Source: JAAYJM01 sp964498585
GTDB lineage: Bacteria > Bacteroidota > Ignavibacteria > Kapaibacteriales > UBA2268
Direction of reading: 5' to 3'
Assembly (NCBI GenBank): GCA_964498585.1
Contig: CAZCHH010000055.1
Location: 1-23,061 of the forward strand
Length of the DNA stretch: 23,061 bases
Of this stretch, positions 17,322 through 23,061 are shown piece after piece. The notes below the pieces were generated by a model. The model saw only the letters and a list, made by a program, of their open reading frames with translations. It was not told the origin of the DNA and did no database searches. The position numbers and the translations under genes are program-made. Each line of letters starts with the position of its first letter. Position 1 is the first letter of the stretch.

Positions 17322-17729
17322 ATGCTGACAGATTTTGGAATTATACTTTTGTTCTTAATAATCGGATTTTTATTTGTAGGTGTTGCAATCGCCGCCGCCG
17401 CTTTAATCCGTCCACACAAACCAAATCCAATAAAAAATGCAACTTATGAATGTGGTGAAGTAGCAATGGGAAGTCCCTGGGTTCGCTTCAACTCGCGTTT
17501 TTACGTTATTGCCCTTATCTTTTTGATTTTCGATGTAGAAATAGTACTTCTATTTCCCTGGGCTGTAGTTTTCAAAGATTTGGGCTGGTTTGCTTTTGCC
17601 GCAATGTTTGTATTTTTCTTTATTTTAACACTCGGTTTAGTATATGATTGGGGAAAAGGTTATCTCGACTGGGAAAAACCAAATCCAATTATACCAGTTC
17701 TTAGCGATTTGATTGAAGCAAAAAAATAA
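17322..17729 (+). CDS. nuoA: NADH-quinone oxidoreductase subunit A
   Basis: Membrane subunit of respiratory complex I at the junction with the peripheral arm. At 135 residues it has three hydrophobic helices (about 6-30, 62-82 and 88-110). The conserved loop YECGEVAMGSPWVRFNSRFY with the redox-sensitive Cys, and FDVEIVLLFPWA with the conserved Asp and Glu, are present. It is the first gene of the nuo cluster and is separated from nuoB by 177 bp. That spacer contains an 8-bp hairpin (CTTATTTG/CAAATAAG), unusual for a tightly coupled nuo operon. Confidence 0.95.
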   Translation: MLTDFGIILLFLIIGFLFVGVAIAAAALIRPHKPNPIKNATYECGEVAMGSPWVRFNSRFYVIALIFLIFDVEIVLLFPWAVVFKDLGWFAFAAMFVFFFILTLGLVYDWGKGYLDWEKPNPIIPVLSDLIEAKK

Positions 17730-17906
17730 TTTTATGAATACTGTTTCACAAGATATTATAGATAAATCTTTTAAAAATTTTGATGCTTTAACTAGATTAT
17801 TTTTTATACAATTATTAACTTATTTGAATTTTTAAATCCAAATAAGCATTAATGCTTTTGTATATAATTACAATTAATGAATTAAACAAAATAATGGATA
17901 AATAAG

Positions 17907-18446
17907 ATGGGACTTCTCAATAGATTAAACGACCCAATTGGCTTAGACGGTATCGTTTTTGGCACAGTAGAAGACTTATTAAACTGGGGAAGAAGTAAGT
18001 CAGATTGGTATTTGCAATTTGGTCTTGCTTGCTGCGCAATTGAGTTTATGGCTGTTAATGCTTCTCATTTCGATATGATGCGTTTTGGCTGCATTCCAAG
18101 GTCAAGCCCGCGTCAGGCAGATTTCGTAATTATATCAGGAACCGTAACGCTAAAAATGGCAGACAGATTAAAACGAGTTTATGAGCAAATGTCAGAGCCA
18201 AAGTATGTTATTTCTATGGGGTCCTGTGCAAATTGTGGTGGTCCTTATTGGGAGCATGGCTATCACGTCCTTAAAGGAGTAGACAGAATCTTGCCTGTCG
18301 ATGTTTACGTTCCCGGCTGCCCGCCACGTCCAGAAGCATTAGAAGAAGGATTAATTTTGCTTCAGAAAAAAATTAGCATGGAAGAAATTTTCAGAAAAAG
18401 AAAACGGCTTGCTGAAGAAGATTTAGCTAATCAACTGAAAAAATAA
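17907..18446 (+). CDS. nuoB: NADH-quinone oxidoreductase subunit B
   Basis: Peripheral-arm subunit carrying the terminal N2 [4Fe-4S] cluster, which passes electrons to quinone. At 179 residues the ligands fit C42-C43 (ACCAIEF), C107 (MGSCANCGG) and C138 (PGCPPRPE). The family segments RFGCIPRSSPRQAD and VPGCPPRPEALEEG are intact. The start is ATG at 17907. An ATG 14 bp upstream would give only a three-residue peptide. nuoC follows after 26 bp. Confidence 0.97.
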   Translation: MGLLNRLNDPIGLDGIVFGTVEDLLNWGRSKSDWYLQFGLACCAIEFMAVNASHFDMMRFGCIPRSSPRQADFVIISGTVTLKMADRLKRVYEQMSEPKYVISMGSCANCGGPYWEHGYHVLKGVDRILPVDVYVPGCPPRPEALEEGLILLQKKISMEEIFRKRKRLAEEDLANQLKK

Positions 18447-18472
18447 AATAACAAATACATGGATGAATTATT

Positions 18473-18949
18473 ATGAAACCAAATGAAATCTTTACGAAAT
18501 TGAAAGTTCATTTTGGAGAGGAAATTTTAGAATTAGTTGAGAATCCACCTTCGGATTCATTTATAGTAGTAAAACCGCAGAAGATTGATGAAATATGTCA
18601 GTTCCTGCGTGATGATGATGCTTTACATTTTGACTATTTAACTTTGCTTAGCGGATTGGACTTGAAAGAAAATCTCGGAATCGTTTATCACCTTTTTTCT
18701 ATGAAACATAAACATAGATTGGTGGTCAAGACTCAGGTTTCCAAGGAGAATCCAACTTTGCCAACTATTGAAAGAATTTGGCGAACAGCAGATTGGCACG
18801 AACGCGAAGCTTATGATATGTTTGGCATCATTTTTAACGGACATCATAATCTTATTAGAATCCTTTGTCCTTACGACTGGGAAGGTTACCCGCTCCGAAA
18901 GGACTACAAGGCGCCCGAAGAATATCACGGGAATAAAGTTCCATATTAA
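18473..18949 (+). CDS. nuoC: NADH-quinone oxidoreductase subunit C
   Basis: Peripheral-arm subunit (30 kDa family) that scaffolds NuoD. It has 158 residues, a separate protein and not a NuoCD fusion. The C-terminal signature runs from ERIWRTADWHEREAYDMFGI through FNGHHNLIRILCPYDWEGYPLRKDY. The N-terminal part is short but continuous. nuoD begins 25 bp after its stop, so the two are probably coupled in one transcript. Confidence 0.96.
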   Translation: MKPNEIFTKLKVHFGEEILELVENPPSDSFIVVKPQKIDEICQFLRDDDALHFDYLTLLSGLDLKENLGIVYHLFSMKHKHRLVVKTQVSKENPTLPTIERIWRTADWHEREAYDMFGIIFNGHHNLIRILCPYDWEGYPLRKDYKAPEEYHGNKVPY

Positions 18950-18961
18950 TTTCTTTATTTT

Positions 18962-18967
18962 AAAGGA
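18962..18967 (+). promoter_or_regulatory. Ribosome binding site deciding the nuoD GTG start
   Basis: AAAGGA is 7 bp before GTG at 18975. It favours this start over the upstream in-frame ATG at 18768, which lies deep inside nuoC and would add 69 residues with no family counterpart. Confidence 0.6.
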
Positions 18968-18974
18968 CCTTATT

Positions 18975-20126
18975 GTGAGTGAAAAAAAATATATAGATGT
19001 AGAATTTAGCCAGCTTGATTCAGAGCGTATGAGAATGTTTATGGGACCTCAACACCCCTCTACTCACGGCGTTCTCCAGCTTGAAGTTGAGCTTGATGGT
19101 GAAATCGTTACTGATGTTATTCCACATATCGGCTATCTACATAGATGTTTTGAAAAGTATGCTGAAAACAAGACATACCCTCAAATCATTCCTTATGTTG
19201 ACAGAATGGACTATGTTTGTTCGATGAATAATGAATGGCCCTACGTTCTCGGTTTGGAGAAAATGCTTGATATTAAAGTACCGGAAAAAGTGGAATATAT
19301 TCGTGTCATTATGGCAGAACTGAACCGCATTGCAAATCATCAAATTGCTATTGCAACTTTTGGGCTTGATTCCGGTGCTTTTACTCCATTCCTGTATTTC
19401 TTCCGTGATAGAGAAATGATTCTGACAATGTTTGAAAAGGCATCTGGCGGCAGATTGCTCTATAATTATTTCTGGGTTGGTGGTCTTGCTGCCGATGTTC
19501 ATCCTACTTTTAAAGAAGATGTTACCGAACTCATCAGAATAGTTAGGGATACAAATGCCGAAATTCTTGATTTGTTATTGAATAATAAAATATTTATTGA
19601 TAGAAATGCCAATGTTGGTATATTGCCTGCTGATGTTGCAATAAACTATGGAGTAACAGGACCAGTGCTTAGAGCATCTGGAATTCCTCTTGATTTGCGC
19701 CGTAGTGAGCCGTATTCGATTTATGAACGCTTCGATTTTGAAGTGCAGATTGGTCACGGCGAAGTTGGAACTGTTGGCGATTGCTGGGATAGAAATATTG
19801 TTCGTTTCCTCGAAATGGAAGAAAGTTGTAAAATTATCGAACAAGCTTTGAAGACCTTTCCAACTGAAGGAGATGTTCGCGAAAAAGTTCCCAAACGTAT
19901 TAAGTTACCCAAAGGAGAAATTTATTCCAGAGCTGAAAACCCAAAAGGTGAACTTGGATTTTATATCGTTAGTGATGGTAAAGATAAACCGGAAAGAGTG
20001 AAAGCCCGCGCTCCGAGTTTTGTGAATTTAAGCGTTCTGCCAGAAATGTCAAGAGGTTATATGTTTTCCGATTTGGTGATGATTCTCGGTAGTGTTGATA
20101 TCGTGCTTGGCGAAGTAGATAGATAG
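18975..20126 (+). CDS. nuoD: NADH-quinone oxidoreductase subunit D
   Basis: The 49-kDa subunit that forms most of the quinone-binding pocket of complex I, homologous to the large subunit of NiFe hydrogenases. From GTG at 18975 it is 383 residues, close to the family norm of about 390-400. Signatures are FMGPQHPSTHGVLQ, IGYLHRCFEK, MNNEWPYVLGLEKML, ELNRIANHQ and, at the C-terminus, DIVLGEVDR. The upstream open frame to 18768 overlaps nuoC in another frame and is not real. In most bacteria nuoE, nuoF and nuoG follow; here a repeat-rich gap of about 1.25 kb follows instead. Confidence 0.96.
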   Translation: MSEKKYIDVEFSQLDSERMRMFMGPQHPSTHGVLQLEVELDGEIVTDVIPHIGYLHRCFEKYAENKTYPQIIPYVDRMDYVCSMNNEWPYVLGLEKMLDIKVPEKVEYIRVIMAELNRIANHQIAIATFGLDSGAFTPFLYFFRDREMILTMFEKASGGRLLYNYFWVGGLAADVHPTFKEDVTELIRIVRDTNAEILDLLLNNKIFIDRNANVGILPADVAINYGVTGPVLRASGIPLDLRRSEPYSIYERFDFEVQIGHGEVGTVGDCWDRNIVRFLEMEESCKIIEQALKTFPTEGDVREKVPKRIKLPKGEIYSRAENPKGELGFYIVSDGKDKPERVKARAPSFVNLSVLPEMSRGYMFSDLVMILGSVDIVLGEVDR

Positions 20127-20185
20127 ATGAAAAAACTATAATTGTTGATAAAAAAATTGATTATATTTTTAGTAAAATAATGTAT

Positions 20186-20213
20186 GTGTCATTCTGATAT
20201 AAGCAAGAATCAC
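20186..20213. repeat. REP-like dispersed palindrome, reverse copy
   Basis: On the complement this reads GATTCTTGC-TTATATC-AGAATGACA, the same pattern as the copy at 119-155 but degenerate. It is 60 bp after the nuoD stop. Confidence 0.4.
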
Positions 20214-20322
20214 AAGAAAAGGTGTTATTGATAACCTCCTGAAAAACTTTGTTTTAAAGTGGAGATGTCTTAATCAAATAAGTGTTTATGATAAATAGAT
20301 TAACAGAAATCCCCCCTACCCC

Positions 20323-20603
20323 CAGGGCTGATACGTTCTTTAAAAAGTGTTAGAATTCATAACGATTTTATTCTTTTTACTCCGTAGGAGTAAAATATTG
20401 GTAGAAATTGCATCTATTTTTGTTTTACAACTCCGTAGGAGTTGAATATTAATCAAGATGTATTAAATATTTAACTCCTACGGAGTTACAACAATCAATT
20501 CGTTATTTTTCTACCAATATTAAATTCCTAACGGAATTTTATAAAAATGAAAATTGTTTCTGAACGTTAAAAAAAAATAATTATATAGAACGTATCAGCC
20601 CTG
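20323..20603. mobile_element. MITE-like 281-bp insertion with 16-bp TIRs and 10-bp target duplication
   Basis: The ends are perfect inverted repeats: CAGGGCTGATACGTTC at 20323-20338 and GAACGTATCAGCCCTG at 20588-20603. The flanks carry a direct repeat CCCCTACCCC (20313-20322 and 20604-20613), as left by transposition into the C-rich repeat. The inside has no ORF. It is itself nearly palindromic: ATATTGGTAGAAA near 20395-20407 pairs with TTTCTACCAATAT near 20508-20520, and it holds four CCGTAGG-type palindromes. It therefore looks non-autonomous, needing a transposase in trans. Which transposase family is unknown. Confidence 0.7.
20379..20539. repeat. CCGTAGG palindromes inside the insertion
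   Basis: Copies are ACTCCGTAGGAGT (20379-20391), AACTCCGTAGGAGTT (20429-20443), AACTCCTACGGAGTT in reverse orientation (20473-20487) and the variant AATTCCTAACGGAATT (20523-20538). All are perfect or near-perfect short hairpins with arms that extend into A/T. Confidence 0.75.
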
Positions 20604-20870
20604 CCCCTACCCCCCTTTTTCAAAGGGGGGAAGAGACTAAGTAATAATTTCCCCCTTTGAAAAAGGGGGGTAGGGGGGATTTTTTGGAATTGCTCTATAT
20701 ATCATAAGTCTTGAAAAAAAGATATGTCATTAGCAGCGTAGAATCTTATAAATTGTTGTTACTAAAAGAATTGAGATTTATCACTTCTTATCGAAATGAC
20801 AAGAGTGTATTAACTATGTTAATTTAGTTAAGCAGTTGTATTGAAGATTATTTTTGTGTAATGAAAATTT

Positions 20871-20933
20871 ATTCCGTAGGAATTAAATATTTGTAACAGG
20901 AATTATCCTTGATGGTGCTTATCCCGTAGGGAT
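20871..20933. repeat. CCGTAGG palindromes outside the insertion
   Basis: ATTCCGTAGGAAT (20871-20883) and ATCCCGTAGGGAT (20921-20933). They share the CCGTAGG centre with the copies in the insertion, but their arms carry paired changes that keep the stem. Confidence 0.7.
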
Positions 20934-21044
20934 TATATGTTAAAATGTGATTAAATTGTTACAAATATTTTATCTCTATTGGACATAATAGCAAAATGGT
21001 TATTAAATATGTGGGTTCAGAATTTGATTTTGGACAAAAAAATA

Positions 21045-21290
21045 ATGGATATCAAAATCCAAGATATTGAAGTTTTAGAAAATAAAATATTAAAAATATT
21101 TTTTTCTAATAATATAATTAAAAATTTCGATTGTAAAGAAATTATTGATAGAAAAAACTACTATACACTAAATAATGAAGTATTTTTTAATTCTGTAAAA
21201 ATTGATAAAAGTAAAAGATTTATATATTGGAATGATGAAATTGATATATGTGAAAATGAACTTTGGACAAAAGGAGTTTTAGAAATTTAA
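21045..21290 (+). CDS. Small DUF2442-like protein
   Basis: With ATG at 21045 the protein is 81 residues, soluble and very AT-rich in coding sequence. The order beta-strand ILKIFFSNN, IIKNFDCKEII, then FFNSVKIDKSKRFIYWNDEIDICENELW matches the DUF2442 pattern (LxVxFSNGxxRxFD...FxxVxVDxxGxIxWxxxxDIxxExLY). DUF2442 proteins are often small partners of DUF4160 proteins in toxin-antitoxin-like pairs, but no DUF4160 gene is visible next to it. Their biochemical role is not established. A longer frame from TTG at 20979 exists but adds residues the family lacks. It sits alone between repeats and nuoH, which makes it a likely accessory insertion in the nuo cluster. Confidence 0.6.
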   Translation: MDIKIQDIEVLENKILKIFFSNNIIKNFDCKEIIDRKNYYTLNNEVFFNSVKIDKSKRFIYWNDEIDICENELWTKGVLEI

Positions 21291-21378
21291 CATTGAGCAA
21301 TTATCATTGAACATTTAAGGTTTATCCATAAACCATAAACTATAAACTTAAAAGAACATAAACAAATAGAATAAAATT

Positions 21379-22431
21379 ATGGAAGAAGCGAATTTTGTAT
21401 TTAATATGATTGGGGAAAACTGGGTTGCATTTGCTATAGTCAGTTTGCTGCCGATGATTTTCCTACTAACTTATGCTTTGCTTGCAATTCTGGGTGAACT
21501 AAAAATTTCAGCTTTTATACAAGAGCGATTAGGCCCTATGAGAACAGGACCTTGGGGAATAATTCAGCCGGTTGCCGAAGTAGTAAAATTAATTCAAAAA
21601 GAAGATATTACCCCGGATTCTGCTAATAAACCACTTTTTAATTTAGCTCCATATATAATGTTTGCAGCTTCTTATGCTGGTTTTGCTGTGATTCCGTTTA
21701 GCTCCTATTTTGTCCCATCTGGTATCAACTTAGGGCTTTTCTTTATTTTTGCAATGGGTTCACTTGCAATAATCGGACTTTTAATGGGTGGCTGGGCTTC
21801 AAACAATAAGTATTCTTTGCTTGGTGGTCTTCGTTCAGTTGCTCAAATTGTTAGCTACGAAATACCTGCAGCAATGGTAATACTTACAATAGCAGTTATG
21901 GCAAGTAGTTTGGATATGCAGGAAATTATTCGTCAGCAAAGCGGCTGGTTCTGGAACTGGTTCGTATTTGGCGGTAGCGGTGGTTGGGTCAAAGTGATTT
22001 TTCTGCCATTTACTTTTGTAATGTGTTTGATTTATATGATTGCTTCACTTGCAGAAACGAACAGGACGCCTTTCGACATACCTGAAGGAGAATCCGAACT
22101 TGTTGCCGGCTATCATACTGAATACAGCGGAATGAAGTTTGCAATGTTCTTTTTTGCTGAATATGCCAATATGTTTGTAGTTGCAGCGGTAATGACAATT
22201 ATATTTTTTGGTGGCTGGAACTCACCTTTCGGCGATTTTATGGGCGGACCTATTTGGGGAGTATTTTGGTTTGTAATGAAAGCATTTGTGGTTGTATTCT
22301 TCCAGATATGGCTACGCTGGACATTGCCCAGATTAAGAGTTGACCAGTTAATGTATGTAAGTTGGAAAGTTTTACTTCCGTTTTCATTTGTTTGCTTTTT
22401 AGCTTTATCAATACTTGTTTTAATAAAATAA
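21379..22431 (+). CDS. nuoH: NADH-quinone oxidoreductase subunit H
   Basis: Membrane subunit of complex I that lines the quinone chamber entrance. It has 350 residues and about eight hydrophobic segments. Family signatures are ERLGPMRTGPWGIIQPVAEV, KLIQKEDITP, SYEIPAAMVIL and FDIPEGESELVAGYHTEYSG with the conserved acidic residues, then FFFAEYANM. A Trp/Gly-rich loop (QQSGWFWNWFVFGGSGGW) lies between helices. No strong Shine-Dalgarno precedes ATG. An 88-bp spacer of short AAACC/ATAAACT repeats separates it from the DUF2442-like gene. nuoI follows after 33 bp. Confidence 0.97.
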   Translation: MEEANFVFNMIGENWVAFAIVSLLPMIFLLTYALLAILGELKISAFIQERLGPMRTGPWGIIQPVAEVVKLIQKEDITPDSANKPLFNLAPYIMFAASYAGFAVIPFSSYFVPSGINLGLFFIFAMGSLAIIGLLMGGWASNNKYSLLGGLRSVAQIVSYEIPAAMVILTIAVMASSLDMQEIIRQQSGWFWNWFVFGGSGGWVKVIFLPFTFVMCLIYMIASLAETNRTPFDIPEGESELVAGYHTEYSGMKFAMFFFAEYANMFVVAAVMTIIFFGGWNSPFGDFMGGPIWGVFWFVMKAFVVVFFQIWLRWTLPRLRVDQLMYVSWKVLLPFSFVCFLALSILVLIK

Positions 22432-22464
22432 AACTCAATTTAGAAAATATTTATGGTAATATAG

Positions 22465-23013
22465 ATGAGAGAATATTTTAAAAATGTATGGCTTGGAGTT
22501 TGGACTGTTGTAATCGGAATGAGAATTACATTAGACCATTTATTCAGAAAAAATGTAACTATCCAGTATCCCAACGTTCATCCAAGAGAAAAAGCCGGTT
22601 GGGGTGATATGCCGAACAACGCAAGGAATCGCCTCGATGTCGATATGGACGATTGCAACGGCTGCAATAGTTGTATGCGCGCCTGCCCTGTAAACTGCAT
22701 TAATGTTGAAACTGTAAAAGTTGTTCCGGGTGATGATGTTCCTGCTTTAAAGTCCGGTGGTAAACGCGGTTTATGGGTAACAAAATACGAAATTGATTTT
22801 GCAAAATGCTGTTTCTGCGCTCTTTGCACCGAAGCATGTCCAACAAAATCAATTTTTATGACTACTGAATTTGAATATTCTACTTACGACAGAAAAGAGT
22901 TGCTCTATGATTTTGTTAAAGTTCATAATTCTATGACACCAGAAAAAATTGTTGAAGTAAAAGAAAAGTGGAATAAATTCCAGGCAGAAAAGAAAAAAGC
23001 AGAAGCGAAATAA
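22465..23013 (+). CDS. nuoI: NADH-quinone oxidoreductase subunit I
   Basis: Peripheral-arm ferredoxin-like subunit that carries clusters N6a and N6b. At 182 residues it has two [4Fe-4S] motifs: C64-xx-C67-xx-C70-xxx-C74-P (CNGCNSCMRACP) and C115-xx-C118-xx-C121-xxx-C125-P (CCFCALCTEACP). An N-terminal amphipathic/hydrophobic stretch (about 5-28) and a Lys-rich tail flank the core. It is followed by short tandem repeats at the window edge, so whether nuoJ follows directly cannot be seen. Confidence 0.96.
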   Translation: MREYFKNVWLGVWTVVIGMRITLDHLFRKNVTIQYPNVHPREKAGWGDMPNNARNRLDVDMDDCNGCNSCMRACPVNCINVETVKVVPGDDVPALKSGGKRGLWVTKYEIDFAKCCFCALCTEACPTKSIFMTTEFEYSTYDRKELLYDFVKVHNSMTPEKIVEVKEKWNKFQAEKKKAEAK

Positions 23014-23061
23014 TTATTAATTATTAATTGTTAATTATTAATTATTAATTGTTAATTATTA
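23014..23061. repeat. 21-bp AT tandem repeat at the window edge
   Basis: A 21-bp unit made of TTATTAATTATTAATTG plus TTAA is repeated twice and starts a third time before the sequence ends. It begins immediately after the nuoI stop codon. Total extent is unknown. Confidence 0.8.

Larger units (their letters stand above)
20307..20684. repeat. C/G-rich inverted repeat, copy interrupted by an insertion
   Basis: Same family as 7763-7848. The left arm begins at 20307 (AAATCCCCCCTACCCC), is broken at 20323, and resumes at 20604 (CCCCTACCCCCCTTTTTCAA). The right arm is at about 20648-20684. Removing 20323-20603 and one copy of CCCCTACCCC restores an arm matching the intact copy. Confidence 0.8.
20127..21044. 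other. Repeat-filled gap in the nuo cluster, where nuoEFG usually lie
   Basis: No gene can be supported. The region holds a reverse REP-like copy (20186-20213), the C/G-rich inverted repeat split by a 281-bp MITE-like insertion (20307-20684), and two further CCGTAGG palindromes (20871-20883, 20921-20933). I see no remnants of NuoE, NuoF or NuoG in the translated frames supplied. Confidence 0.6.

Noticed and set aside
17246..17449. 67-residue frame upstream of and into nuoA
   Set aside because: Overlaps nuoA in another frame; the Cys/Arg-rich end is the shadow of NuoA helix codons.
18768..18974. N-terminal extension of nuoD by 69 residues
   Set aside because: It overlaps nuoC, has no NuoD counterpart, and a GTG with a good RBS exists at 18975.
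20979..21044. Longer N-terminus for the DUF2442-like gene from TTG
   Set aside because: The extra 22 residues are not part of the family pattern and TTG has no RBS.
23014..23061. CRISPR or origin iterons at the window edge
   Set aside because: Simple AT tandem repeat with no spacers and no replication gene nearby; cut by the window end.
1..23061. tRNA or rRNA genes
   Set aside because: No cloverleaf with a T-arm GTTCRAnnC motif or rRNA-like segment was recognised in the intergenic regions; a tRNAscan or Infernal run would be decisive.

Overview
This is a low-GC bacterial window with dense, mostly housekeeping gene content on both strands. Several signs suggest the FCB superphylum (Bacteroidota, Ignavibacteriota, Kapaibacteriota or Chlorobi relatives): weak Shine-Dalgarno signals at most starts, a nuo cluster that goes from nuoD to nuoH without nuoE, nuoF or nuoG, a multi-PAS sensor kinase, a signal-peptidase-II lipoprotein, and intergenic regions full of short palindromic repeats. 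This placement is an inference; no rRNA or marker phylogeny is possible here.

Layout. Positions 1-435 hold only repeats. ispF (minus) is divergent from the plus-strand set xseA-xseB-pdxJ-lipoprotein (964-3808). A shared hairpin terminator near 3853-3905 separates that set from a minus-strand block. Read in its own direction, the block starts at about 14114 and runs guaA, a five-PAS histidine kinase, recA, then a repeat-filled gap, then a restriction-modification-like pair (unrecognised protein plus beta-class N-methyltransferase) and a 660-residue membrane Fe-S/CCG oxidoreductase. Divergent from guaA are two plus-strand envelope genes: a GspG-like anchored protein and an LmeA/DUF2993-like protein. 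These converge on murC with overlapping stop codons. After a 498-bp repeat-bearing gap come nuoA, nuoB, nuoC and nuoD. A gap of about 1.25 kb follows, carrying repeats, a MITE-like insertion and a DUF2442 gene, and then nuoH and nuoI up to the window edge.

Function. The genes cover isoprenoid precursors (ispF), DNA repair (xseAB, recA), cofactor B6 (pdxJ), GMP synthesis (guaA), peptidoglycan (murC), respiration (nuo and the HdrD-like Fe-S protein) and sensing. The accessory parts are the R-M-like pair and the repeat islands.

Most notable: (1) guaA encodes its conserved N-terminus only upstream of the first in-frame ATG, with no ATG, GTG or TTG available, so it needs an AUU-type start or contains a 1-bp error. 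(2) A 281-bp element with perfect 16-bp terminal inverted repeats and a 10-bp target duplication is inserted in a C-rich repeat, exactly where nuoEFG would normally lie. (3) Families of CCGTAGG palindromes in this gap show compensatory base changes. I did not find a convincing new multi-gene system.
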